Origin: Nanobdellota archaeon
Lineage (GTDB): Archaea; Nanobdellota; Nanobdellia; SCGC-AAA011-G17; JAFCDX01
Direction: 5' to 3'
DNA length: 19,287 nucleotides
Assembly (NCBI GenBank): GCA_018816585.1
Contig: JAHIVQ010000094.1
Location: 1 to 19,287 of the forward strand
The translations under genes were made by a program, and so were the position numbers. The notes beneath the pieces were generated by a model. That model saw only the letters and a program-made list of their open reading frames with translations. It did no database searches and had not been told where the DNA came from. Positions 1-6,235 of the stretch are shown here, one piece after another (position 1 is the stretch's first letter; every line of letters starts with the position of its first letter).

Positions 1-1
1 G

Positions 2-466
2 TATAACAAGACAATAAGCTCTATGAATTTCTATGGAAGAAAATTATATATGGATTTATATATAGAAAATTTAAGTGAGCTTGAAGAGGGACCACCTGTT
101 GAAGTAATTTTTGGAACTAATTCGAACAACATTTATTTCGTACCATTTTACAAGGCTGATTTGAGCGAAGAATGGAATAATTTAAGATTTGACATAAGGC
201 CTGGAATCCCTAGCGGAAAATATGGAAATCCAGACATATCAGACATACAATATATTGCACTGAAAATTTATGCCTTAAATGCAACGGCTCTAATAGAAAA
301 AGGAAATCTGAAGATGGATAATTGGATCTCTGTAATTCCAAACAGATTAAATATTCTGCACTCACAGGAAACAAATACAGGAAATATCTGGCAGGCTAAT
401 GTAACTGTAAATGATGGTGCAAAAGACAGTAAATCTGTTGAATCTAATTACATTAAAATTCTGTAA
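2..466 (+). CDS. C-terminal part of a secreted/surface beta-sandwich protein (5' truncated by window)
   Basis: The reading frame is open to the left window edge, so the methionine at 23 is probably internal and only the last ~155 residues are seen. Residues encoded up to ~340 have the look of a galactose-binding/carbohydrate-binding-module-like beta-sandwich: alternating hydrophobic strands, an aromatic 'EEWNNLRFDI' segment and a closing 'LKMDNW' strand. The last ~40 residues ('WQANVTVNDG...DSKSVESN') resemble the Ig/LamG-associated strand pattern with an NDG turn found at the ends of archaeal cell-surface proteins. I infer an extracellular or wall-anchored glycan- or surface-binding protein. 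The N-terminus and any signal peptide lie outside the window. No C-terminal membrane anchor follows. It is separated by ~67 bp from the next operon, which has its own promoter. The domain call is by pattern only. Confidence 0.55.
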   Translation, partial: YNKTISSMNFYGRKLYMDLYIENLSELEEGPPVEVIFGTNSNNIYFVPFYKADLSEEWNNLRFDIRPGIPSGKYGNPDISDIQYIALKIYALNATALIEKGNLKMDNWISVIPNRLNILHSQETNTGNIWQANVTVNDGAKDSKSVESNYIKIL

Positions 467-503
467 TCTAAAGCTTATTTTAATGTTATTTAATATAGAA
501 AAG

Positions 504-536
504 TATATAAATAACATATGACATAAATTTCATATG
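504..536 (+). promoter_or_regulatory. Promoter and candidate autoregulatory operator of the arsR-iscS-iscU operon
   Basis: A TATA box (TATATAAATA, 504-513) is centred ~26 nt before the ATG at 534, which predicts a leaderless transcript starting at or next to the start codon. A perfect 7-bp inverted repeat, CATATGA (515-521) and TCATATG (530-536) with an 8-bp spacer, lies directly downstream. It covers the predicted transcription start, and its right arm contains the start codon. The 22-bp size and placement fit a winged-helix dimer site that would block initiation. Binding by the first gene's product is inferred. Confidence 0.6.
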
Positions 537-833
537 AAATGCCCCTCATATAATATGTTCTTTGAAACTATCAGCTCTGGGATGAGAATGAAGATAATAT
601 ATCTTTTAATGGCAAGACCAATGTCTGTCAATGATATATGTTCATCTTTAAAGGAAGAGCAGTCAAAAGTCTCTCATAACTTAAAAAAGTTAATATCATG
701 CAATGTAGTTGAAGTTGAACAGAGGGGAAAAAACAGAATATATTCATTAAATAAAAAAACAATAGTTCCTCTAATGAAACTAGTGGAAAAGCATGTTAAA
801 ACATATTGTGGAAATAAATGCACTAAAAAATGA
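534..833 (+). CDS. ArsR-family winged-helix transcriptional regulator with multiple cysteines
   Basis: A 99-residue ArsR/SmtB-type repressor. An N-terminal helix (residues 8-27) is followed by the helix-turn-helix (about 31-54, with 'MSVNDICSSL' and recognition helix 'EEQSKVSHNLKKL'). The beta wing ('VVEVEQRGKNRIYSL', 58-72) and a C-terminal helix come after. Cysteines lie at 3, 36, 56, 92 and 96; C36 is in the third-helix position used by metal-sensing ArsR members, and C92/C96 form a Cx3C at the C-terminus. The TGA overlaps the ATG of the cysteine desulfurase (ATGA), so the two are translationally coupled. Context suggests it senses Fe-S status, metal or thiols and controls the Fe-S assembly operon, an IscR-like role from an unrelated family. 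The fold call is firm; the ligand is inference. Confidence 0.85.
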   Translation: MKCPSYNMFFETISSGMRMKIIYLLMARPMSVNDICSSLKEEQSKVSHNLKKLISCNVVEVEQRGKNRIYSLNKKTIVPLMKLVEKHVKTYCGNKCTKK

Positions 834-1969
834 GAAATATAATTTATATGGATAATGGAGCTACAACTAAAGTAGACAAAAAAGTAGCAGATAAAATTAT
901 TACTTACATGACTGAAAAGTATGGAAATGCTTCTTCTCTGCATCAAAAAGGTCAGGAAGCTAAAATAGCCTTGGAAGAATCAAGGGCAATAATAGCAAAA
1001 TCAATTAATGCAAGACCATCAGAAATAGTTTTTACTTCAGGTGGTTCAGAATCTGATAATTTAGCAATAAAAGGAGTTGCTTATGCGCATAAAAAAGGAC
1101 ATATTATTACAAGTGTTATTGAGCATCCTGCTGTTCTTGAAACTGTTAAAGAATTAAAGAATGAAGGTTTTGATATTTCTTTAATAAAAGTTGATTCAGA
1201 AGGTTTTGTTGATATTGAAGAATTAAAGAATGAAATTAGAAAAGACACTATTTTAGTCTCAATAATGCATGCAAATAATGAAATAGGAACAATACAAGAT
1301 ATAGAAGAAATAGGTAAAATATGCAAAGAAAATAAGATAATATTCCATACAGATGCAGTCCAGTCTTATACAAAATTTCCTTTAGATGTAAGGAAAATAA
1401 ATATTGATTTAATCTCTTTAAATGGACATAAAATTCATGGTCCTAAAGGAATTGGTGCTTTATACATTAAAGAAGGAACTAAAATTAAAAGATTAATAGA
1501 TGGTGGAAAGCATGAAAATAAATTAAGAGCAGGAACTGAGAATATTCCTGGAATTGTTGGTTTTGCTGAGGCTGTTAAAATCGCTGATTTTGGTCATATA
1601 AGGCATATGCAAAAATTAAAGGACAAATTGATTGATAGTTTACTTAAGATAGAGAATACAAGGCTAAATGGACCAAAAGAAAAGAGATTATGCAATAATG
1701 TTAATATTTCCTTCAAGTATGTTGAAGGAGAGGCAATTGGTGGTTATCTTGATGCAGAAGGTATTTGCAGTTCAACTGGAAGTGCTTGCTCATCTAAGTC
1801 ACTTGAACCAAGTCATGTTTTAATGGCTCTTGGTATGAAAGAAGAAGATGCTCATGGATCTTTAAGATTAACAATAAGCAGATTTACAACAGAAGAAGAA
1901 GTTGATATTGTTCTTGAGAAAATACCTAAGATAATTGAAAAACTAAGGAGGATGAGTCCTTTTAAATGA
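830..1969 (+). CDS. iscS: Cysteine desulfurase, IscS/NifS type
   Basis: A 379-residue PLP-dependent fold-type I enzyme that removes sulfur from L-cysteine and carries it as a persulfide to scaffold or thiolation proteins. Visible signatures are 'MDNGATT' at the N-terminus, 'SGGSESDNLAIKG' (70-82), H99, 'TDAVQS' (174-179), the PLP lysine K201 in 'NGHKIHGPKG', 'AGTENIPGIVGFAEA' (234-248) and the mobile active-site loop 'STGSACSSKSLEPSHVL' with catalytic C320. Length and motifs are complete. The start is ATG at 830, overlapping the arsR stop, and the stop overlaps the iscU start (ATGA), so all three genes should be made together. It probably supplies sulfur for Fe-S clusters and perhaps tRNA thiolation. 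A second conserved-looking cysteine, C313, precedes the loop. Confidence 0.97.
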   Translation: MRNIIYMDNGATTKVDKKVADKIITYMTEKYGNASSLHQKGQEAKIALEESRAIIAKSINARPSEIVFTSGGSESDNLAIKGVAYAHKKGHIITSVIEHPAVLETVKELKNEGFDISLIKVDSEGFVDIEELKNEIRKDTILVSIMHANNEIGTIQDIEEIGKICKENKIIFHTDAVQSYTKFPLDVRKINIDLISLNGHKIHGPKGIGALYIKEGTKIKRLIDGGKHENKLRAGTENIPGIVGFAEAVKIADFGHIRHMQKLKDKLIDSLLKIENTRLNGPKEKRLCNNVNISFKYVEGEAIGGYLDAEGICSSTGSACSSKSLEPSHVLMALGMKEEDAHGSLRLTISRFTTEEEVDIVLEKIPKIIEKLRRMSPFK

Positions 1970-2349
1970 GCGACCAGTTTACATATTCAAAAAAAGTAAT
2001 AAAATATTTTAAGAATCCTAAATTTGCTCATGAAATGAAAAATCCTGATGCATTCGCACAATTGGGCAATATTCGTTGTGGAGATGTTTTTAAGATTTTT
2101 TTGAAATTTAAAGATGGAAAGGTCAGGGAGATAACTTACTTATCATATGGTTGCATGGCCGCACTTGCTGCATGCGAATCCTTTTGTAGATTAGTGAAGG
2201 GAAAAACCATCGAAGAAGCTAAAAAAATAGGATATCAAGATATTAAAAATGATTTGGGAGACCTTCCTGAATTCAAAGTCCATTGTACAATGATGGTTGT
2301 AGAAACCTTCAAGAAAGCAATGAAAAATTATAAAAAGAAAAAAGAATAA
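1966..2349 (+). CDS. iscU: IscU/NifU-N-type Fe-S cluster assembly scaffold
   Basis: A 127-residue IscU-family protein on which [Fe-S] clusters are assembled from IscS-derived sulfur. The N-terminal 'YSKKVIKYFKNPKF' matches the family opening. The three cluster cysteines are present: C38 in 'RCGDVFKI' (with the conserved D40), C63 in 'YGCMAALAA', and C107 in 'KVHC'. The HscA-binding LPPVK motif of bacterial IscU is degenerate ('LPEFK'), as expected where the HscA/HscB chaperones may be absent. Two further cysteines, C70 and C74, follow the second ligand where the family usually has small or Ser residues. The C-terminus is a short lysine-rich helix. It is the last gene of the operon, and its end faces a small minus-strand gene 7 bp away. 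Confidence 0.95.
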   Translation: MSDQFTYSKKVIKYFKNPKFAHEMKNPDAFAQLGNIRCGDVFKIFLKFKDGKVREITYLSYGCMAALAACESFCRLVKGKTIEEAKKIGYQDIKNDLGDLPEFKVHCTMMVVETFKKAMKNYKKKKE

Positions 2350-2356
2350 ATCTTGT

Positions 2357-2482
2357 TTATTTTCTGCTCTTAATGATTTCCCATGCTTTTTTGACAGCTT
2401 CGATATGTTTTAGCTTAGGATCCTTTGCCTTTAGCTCCTTCGCGATTCTCTGCGCTTCTTTAAATCTTTCTACATTTGACAT
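2357..2482 (-). CDS. Small basic helical protein (41 aa), possibly HMG/YABBY-like helix pair
   Basis: A 41-residue frame (starts MSNVERFKEAQ, ends AWEIIKSRK). A strong ribosome-binding site AAGGAG (GGAG at 2493-2496) precedes the ATG by 10 nt, and a TATA-like TTTATAAA (2534-2541) further upstream predicts a ~30-nt leader. This is a signal combination unlike the leaderless neighbours. The product is basic and predicted all-helical: helix, a 'KDPKLKH' turn, then a second helix with a conserved-looking tryptophan. The pattern RF-x(7)-K-x-(D/N)P-x(3)-H-x-(E/A)A-x(4)-W recalls the minimal helix-loop-helix of YABBY/HMG-like DNA-binding domains and similar short proteins in archaea and large viruses. 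That similarity is by eye only. Codon use is visibly richer in G/C than its neighbours. Real gene likely; function unknown. Confidence 0.65.
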   Translation of the reverse strand: MSNVERFKEAQRIAKELKAKDPKLKHIEAVKKAWEIIKSRK

Positions 2483-2533
2483 TTTTTATTATCTCCTTTG
2501 ATTTTTTTCTATTATTTATTATATCCAAATGTC

Positions 2534-2541
2534 TTTATAAA
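2534..2541 (-). promoter_or_regulatory. TATA box for the 41-aa gene
   Basis: TTTATAAA, ~55 nt upstream of the ATG at 2482. A start ~25 nt downstream leaves a ~30-nt leader that carries the AAGGAG site. Confidence 0.4.
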
Positions 2542-2553
2542 TCTGTCCTTTAA

Positions 2554-4041
2554 TTAAAATTTGTATATTTCTTTATATTTATCATTTAAATATTTGATAT
2601 AAGCTTCAGGATCCAAGCCAGAACCACATATTTTCTTTATAAGTTCATCAGATTTATACAGTGCACCTTTATCATGTATTTTTTCTTTTAACCAATTAAT
2701 TATTCTTGTGAAATCTCCTTTTTCAATATCTTTTTCAATATTTGGAAATTGTTTTTTTAAGGCATTAAATAATTGCGCTGCATAAATTGTTCCTATTGCA
2801 TATGTAGGAAAATAACCAAAAGCTCCTTCAGACCAGTGCATATCTTGTAATACACCAACAGCATCATTTTCAGGAACAACATTAAAGTATTCCTTCATCT
2901 TTTTGTTCCATATTTTTGGTAAATCTTTAATTTTTATAGAACCTTCAATTAATCCAAGTTCTATTTCAAATCTTAGAATAATATGCAAGCAATAGTGAAT
3001 TTCGTCAGATTCAACTCTTATTTTCCCAGGTGTTACAAAATTTATCCCTCTGTAAGTATTATCTAGACTTTCATTTGTTTTTAATATTTTATTAATTCTT
3101 GGAATATAAAATCTCCAGAAAGACTTGTTTTTCCCTATCATATTTTCCCAGAATCTTGATTGAGACTCATGTAAACCCATACTTGGAGATTCTCTTAGTA
3201 TTGTATACTCATATTTATCTGGCATATTTTCTATATATAATGCATGTCCGCATTCATGTATTGTTGCTCCAAAGGCATTAAAAAATCCATCTTTTAAATT
3301 TGTCGTTAATCTTATATCTTTTATTCCAATAGTTGTTGTAAATGGATGCATTGAAAGATCAAGTCTTGAAATGTTATTATTTAATCCAATTCTATTTTTA
3401 TAATCTTTACAGATTTCTAGTTCTAAATCATTATTAAAACTCTTCTTTAGTATAGTGTCTTTTTGTTTTTTATACAATTCAGTTGATTCTATCTTTTTTA
3501 ATAATAAAATCAATTCATTCTTGAGGATATCAAATCTCGGCTTTAATTTTGCAACAGTCATTCCCTCTTCAAAATCATCAAGTAATGTATTATAAGGATG
3601 TCCTGGAAGTTTGTTATAATTTACCTCTTTTCTTTTCAAATTGACTAATTTTTCTAAATATGGCTTGAATATATTAAAATCTTTTTTTTCTTTTGCTTTT
3701 TCCCATGCAGAACCACCTAGAGAAGATGCTTTTGATAATTCTATTACAAATTCTTCAGGAAGGTTTCTTGATTTTTTAATATCTTTATATAATTTATTAA
3801 TCATAATTTTATCTGAATCAGTAAGTTTTTTCTTTCTTAATCTTTTTATTGCACTAAATAATTCATTAGAAGTTATTTTTTTATGCATTAATTTGCTTAA
3901 TAAAACCAATTGCTCTGATTTTGATTTTATACCTTCTTCAGGCATGTAAGTTTTTTGATCCCATCCAAGCAATGCTGCTGTTTCACCAAGAAGTATTACC
4001 TCTTTTTGATAATTTTTTACAAGATCCAAATCCTTGTTCAT
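2554..4041 (-). CDS. Carboxypeptidase Taq-type metallopeptidase (M32 family)
   Basis: A 495-residue zinc carboxypeptidase of family M32, full length for the family (~490-510), probably cytoplasmic since no signal peptide is visible. The zinc site is 'HECGH' (262-266), with the third ligand E292 in 'GLHESQSRFWEN', the hallmark M32 HES motif. Other M32 signatures are 'MHPFTTTIGIKDIRLTT' (231-247), 'IRVESDEIHYCLHIILRFEIE' around 341-361 (shorter core 'LHIILRFEIE'), and 'DMHWSEGAFGYFPTYAIGT' near residues 400-418. The enzyme trims C-terminal residues from peptides with broad specificity and likely serves peptide recycling. A TATA box on the minus strand at 4063-4070 sits 26 nt before the ATG, so the mRNA is predicted leaderless and separate from the upstream gene pair. 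Confidence 0.96.
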   Translation of the reverse strand: MNKDLDLVKNYQKEVILLGETAALLGWDQKTYMPEEGIKSKSEQLVLLSKLMHKKITSNELFSAIKRLRKKKLTDSDKIMINKLYKDIKKSRNLPEEFVIELSKASSLGGSAWEKAKEKKDFNIFKPYLEKLVNLKRKEVNYNKLPGHPYNTLLDDFEEGMTVAKLKPRFDILKNELILLLKKIESTELYKKQKDTILKKSFNNDLELEICKDYKNRIGLNNNISRLDLSMHPFTTTIGIKDIRLTTNLKDGFFNAFGATIHECGHALYIENMPDKYEYTILRESPSMGLHESQSRFWENMIGKNKSFWRFYIPRINKILKTNESLDNTYRGINFVTPGKIRVESDEIHYCLHIILRFEIELGLIEGSIKIKDLPKIWNKKMKEYFNVVPENDAVGVLQDMHWSEGAFGYFPTYAIGTIYAAQLFNALKKQFPNIEKDIEKGDFTRIINWLKEKIHDKGALYKSDELIKKICGSGLDPEAYIKYLNDKYKEIYKF

Positions 4042-4062
4042 GAATAGAATAAAAGATAGATA

Positions 4063-4070
4063 GTTATAAA
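4063..4070 (-). promoter_or_regulatory. TATA box of the M32 carboxypeptidase gene
   Basis: On the minus strand this reads TTTATAAC, centred ~26 nt upstream of the ATG at 4041, giving a leaderless start. Confidence 0.5.
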
Positions 4071-4081
4071 GTTTTCTTTTT

Positions 4082-4633
4082 CTAATTAATTGTCATTATC
4101 TTTTTCCTATTAAATGGAACTTCCCACGAATTAAATATCTCAATCATTTCATAATCCTTTTCTACAGGAATTATAAATGCTGCGTTTGTTATAAATTCCC
4201 CTTTAAAATCCTTTACTATCCCATTTTCTCCTTTCCTACCTTTTAATAAATAAACAAACCTTGTCTTTTTGCTATTGCTTAATTTAGTTATATTATAACT
4301 ATATAATGCATATGCATTCATTCCATAGACCTTAGATAATTCTTTGCCTGTTTTAATGCTAATACCTTCAAATAATAATGTCTTTATTAAAGCATGAGGC
4401 TTTGTAAAAAAATTATCTGCAATTAAGGTGCTAAAATGAACATCTTCAAATTTCTTATTTAATTCCTTGATTAAATTTATATCTATATTTTCCCTAAAAA
4501 TTATGCATATATCTATATCTTTAGGATTAGATTTGCCTTTTATTATAGAACCAAATATTAAAATATCCAGAATCTCCTTTTTGTTTTTAAACAGCTTCTT
4601 TAAATCCGAATAAATCTTTAATTTTTTCAACAT
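4082..4633 (-). CDS. Minimal nucleotidyltransferase (MNT) paired with HEPN
   Basis: A polymerase-beta-superfamily nucleotidyltransferase. The core motif is 'FGSIIKGKSNPKDIDI', i.e. GS-x9-D-x-D, carrying the glycine-serine and two metal-binding aspartates. A C-terminal domain of ~90 residues follows ('ALYSYNITKL', 'VYLLKGRKGENG', 'IIPVEKDYEMIEIF'), making it longer than the shortest MNT antitoxins. I chose the second methionine (4633, MLKKLKIYSD) over the first (4654) because it reduces the overlap with the upstream HEPN gene from 68 to 47 nt; either start keeps the whole domain. There is no separate promoter, so translation probably depends on re-initiation from the HEPN message. In known HEPN/MNT systems the transferase modifies and neutralises the HEPN ribonuclease; that role here is inference. 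Confidence 0.8.
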   Translation of the reverse strand: MLKKLKIYSDLKKLFKNKKEILDILIFGSIIKGKSNPKDIDICIIFRENIDINLIKELNKKFEDVHFSTLIADNFFTKPHALIKTLLFEGISIKTGKELSKVYGMNAYALYSYNITKLSNSKKTRFVYLLKGRKGENGIVKDFKGEFITNAAFIIPVEKDYEMIEIFNSWEVPFNRKKIMTIN

Positions 4634-4943
4634 TTTCCTTAAGTGAAATAGCATCTTTCTTGCTCATTCTTAGATTATAACTATCAGTGTAAGTCTTAAA
4701 TAAATTCTCTAAAATCTCAGAGACATCCTTAAAATTTATCTTAAGAAACAGAAATCTTTCGCTATGATTTTTTGGTAATATTCTTTTTGTCTGATATATC
4801 TTCAAATCGCATAGTATTGCTATTGCTTTAAAATATGAGCTTATTGCTGCATTATATCTGTTATTATCTAATTCCTCATTGCCGCTTTCTAAGAATTCTT
4901 TAAAATTTAATTTCAAATCTTTCTCTATATCTTCAGTCTTCAT
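4587..4943 (-). CDS. HEPN-domain protein (toxin-like partner of MNT)
   Basis: A 118-residue all-helical HEPN protein. Helices run at ~8-28 and 31-50, then comes the loop 'KRILPKNHSERF', then 'LFKTYTDSYNLRMSKKDA' and a last helix. R54 and H60 form an R-x5-H spacing within the loop, resembling the RNase-type R-x4-6-H motif, although it is not in the usual C-terminal position and there is no R-x4-H-x-Y, so catalysis is uncertain. The gene starts immediately after a perfect 14-bp palindrome and overlaps the nucleotidyltransferase gene at its 3' end. Gene order and overlap are those of HEPN/MNT toxin-antitoxin or RNA-modifying pairs. Domain call good; mechanism inferred. Confidence 0.8.
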   Translation of the reverse strand: MKTEDIEKDLKLNFKEFLESGNEELDNNRYNAAISSYFKAIAILCDLKIYQTKRILPKNHSERFLFLKINFKDVSEILENLFKTYTDSYNLRMSKKDAISLKENVEKIKDLFGFKEAV

Positions 4944-4996
4944 GTTAATATATTAACAAATAAGAACTATTTAAACCTTTTGGTTAATATGTTAAC
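4944..4996 (-). promoter_or_regulatory. HEPN/MNT promoter bracketed by two palindromic operators
   Basis: On the minus strand a TATA box TTTAAATA (4968-4975) lies ~28 nt before the HEPN ATG at 4943. A perfect 14-bp palindrome GTTAATATATTAAC (4944-4957) directly abuts the start codon and covers the predicted transcription start. A second copy (4983-4996; GTTAACATATTAAC on the minus strand, one base pair off perfect symmetry) lies just upstream of the TATA box. Their centres are ~39 bp apart. This looks like a two-site repressor operator for an autoregulated module. The repressor could be the HEPN/MNT complex or the winged-helix protein encoded next door. Confidence 0.65.
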
Positions 4997-4998
4997 AA

Positions 4999-5280
4999 TC
5001 ACAATCCAAAGGTTTCTTCAAACTGTTTCATCTTCTTGAATTTTTCAATAAAATCAATTCCTTTTTCAGTAATAATAAAGTAAGAATGACTATGTCCTTT
5101 GTGTTCTTTGCTTGTCTCTTTTATGAATTCTTTATCTATTAATTCTTCAAGATAAGACTTCATTAAAGTATGTGATAAATTAGATTTATACATCAAATGA
5201 GTTGGTTTTATCTCTCCTTTCTGATGTATAGAATTAAGTATATCATTTACTATTTCAATTTTATTTCTTTTTTGTGCCAT
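4999..5280 (-). CDS. Winged-helix regulator, SSO10a/COG3432-like
   Basis: A 93-residue DNA-binding protein. The order is helix 1 'KIEIVNDILNSIH', a short turn, then the helix-turn-helix 'KPTHLMYKSNLSHTLMKSYLEEL' region (25-47). A wing follows (~52-71, 'EFIKETSKE...YFIITEKG'), then a long C-terminal amphipathic helix (72-90) that would pair as an antiparallel coiled coil. The 'T-H-x-M-Y-x-S/A-N-L-S' pattern and 'ITEKG' are typical of archaeal COG3432/SSO10a proteins. The ATG at 5280 lies inside the 3' end of the membrane-protein gene (20-nt overlap in another frame), so the two are co-translated. It is a candidate binder of either palindromic set nearby (4944-4996 or 6001-6053). Confidence 0.82.
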   Translation of the reverse strand: MAQKRNKIEIVNDILNSIHQKGEIKPTHLMYKSNLSHTLMKSYLEELIDKEFIKETSKEHKGHSHSYFIITEKGIDFIEKFKKMKQFEETFGL

Positions 5281-5971
5281 ATTTTAGTACTCTTATGAAT
5301 GTATATAATAATATAATATATCCAATAAGTTGTATGTACTCTGCTACTACGTAAATATATGTATTTAGTTTTATGAATATGAACAATGCATTGCTTATGC
5401 TTATTGTTAAGAAGGCTATGAAAGGATACTTTATATTATTTACTCTTTTATCACATAAATCACATACTCTTTGTCTGTAACTTTTAAAATAAATATAAGT
5501 TATATAACCTGAAAACAATAATGCTGTTAATTGAAATATGTAATATGCCCATGTACTGAATACAGTTGTTATTGCTATAAAGTATATCATGAACATAGAA
5601 TTTGTCTCTTTCTTATCTATTATTGTTATAAACAAGTATAATCCAAATAATGTTAATAACCTAAAAAAGAAATAGCCTCCATTGTAAAATATTGAACTTG
5701 CTTTTATAGAGCTAATTGTAAAAATCAAGTTTCCAAGATTATAAGTTTCAAATACATTATAATAAACAGTTATATTTGTTAATATTTTGAATAAGAATGC
5801 TGCTGCAAGAACAAAAAATGCTATTGAAAAATCTTTGAAATTCTTATTTTTGTTGAATTTATATAATTTTAGAGAATAAGATGCAATTAATATCAAGACT
5901 ATTACACTTATACCCTCAAAAACAGAATCAATGCCATTAAACCACTTAGGACTAAATACTATATCTATCAT
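5261..5971 (-). CDS. Multi-pass membrane protein (about 7 TM segments), unknown function
   Basis: A 236-residue hydrophobic protein with about seven membrane helices: approximately 17-36, 49-70, 98-118, 126-141, 144-163, 183-202 and 206-229, with 80-95 weakly hydrophobic. A charged loop 'KSYRQRVCDLCDKRVNNI' (163-180) carries a CxxC (C170, C173), possibly a metal or redox site on the cytoplasmic face. Family not recognised. It lies upstream of, and overlaps by 20 nt, the winged-helix gene, suggesting a sensor-plus-regulator pair, which is inference. The minus-strand TATA element TTTTTAAA (5994-6001) is ~26 nt before the ATG, so the message is predicted leaderless. Confidence 0.8.
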   Translation of the reverse strand: MIDIVFSPKWFNGIDSVFEGISVIVLILIASYSLKLYKFNKNKNFKDFSIAFFVLAAAFLFKILTNITVYYNVFETYNLGNLIFTISSIKASSIFYNGGYFFFRLLTLFGLYLFITIIDKKETNSMFMIYFIAITTVFSTWAYYIFQLTALLFSGYITYIYFKSYRQRVCDLCDKRVNNIKYPFIAFLTISISNALFIFIKLNTYIYVVAEYIQLIGYIILLYTFIRVLKYGTKKK

Positions 5972-5993
5972 AAATAAGCCTTTAAAAAATTCA

Positions 5994-6062
5994 TTTAAAA
6001 AGCTTATGAATTTATATTCTAGAATTAGCTTCTTTAGTTTTTCTTCATAAGCTATTTATAAA
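5994..6062. promoter_or_regulatory. Divergent promoter pair sharing a 10-bp upstream element
   Basis: The minus-strand TATA (TTTTTAAA, 5994-6001) serves the membrane-protein gene, and the plus-strand TATA (TATTTATAAA, 6053-6062) serves the small ORF. Each has the identical 10-mer TTCATAAGCT directly upstream, in the same orientation relative to its promoter. On the plus strand these appear as AGCTTATGAA (6001-6010) and TTCATAAGCT (6044-6053), a perfect inverted repeat around a 33-bp centre. The centre also holds the 10-bp palindrome ATTCTAGAAT (6016-6025). The BRE position suggests shared activation or repression. Confidence 0.6.
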
Positions 6063-6105
6063 CAGATTATTTTGTAAAAGTATGACAATAAAAGGAGTTG
6101 ATATT

Positions 6106-6225
6106 ATGGCAAAGGAATTAAACACACTCTATAATCTGGGATTAAAAGACTATGAAATAAATTATCTAATGCATTTGAAGCAAAAGGATCTGAACAAAAG
6201 GCATTGGTTAAAATTTAACTACTAA
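6106..6225 (+). CDS. Small ORF (39 or 47 aa), possibly a TrmB-like N-terminal remnant
   Basis: A short gene with two possible starts. The ATG at 6106 is preceded by AAAGGAG (6091-6097) at 8-nt spacing and gives 39 residues. The in-frame ATG at 6082 lies ~25 nt after the TATA box (6053-6062) and would be a leaderless start giving 47 residues. The sequence opens with 'LYNLGLKDYEINYLMHLK', which resembles the first helix of TrmB-type regulators (L-x2-LGL-x2-YE-x3-Y-x-x-L), but the protein stops before any helix-turn-helix. It is either a small protein in its own right or the decayed start of a regulator. A strong hairpin follows. Expression signals are good; function unknown. Confidence 0.5.
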   Translation: MAKELNTLYNLGLKDYEINYLMHLKQKDLNKRHWLKFNY

Positions 6226-6235
6226 CACCTCTTTT

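Noticed and set aside
674..946. Minus-strand open frame of 90 codons across the arsR/iscS junction
   Set aside because: It lies fully antisense to two well-supported genes, has no promoter or ribosome site, and its Phe/Ser/Leu-rich product is typical of a frame opposite Lys/Glu codons.
3641..3949. Plus-strand 102-codon frame inside the M32 carboxypeptidase
   Set aside because: Antisense to a full-length family member with intact motifs; no expression signals.
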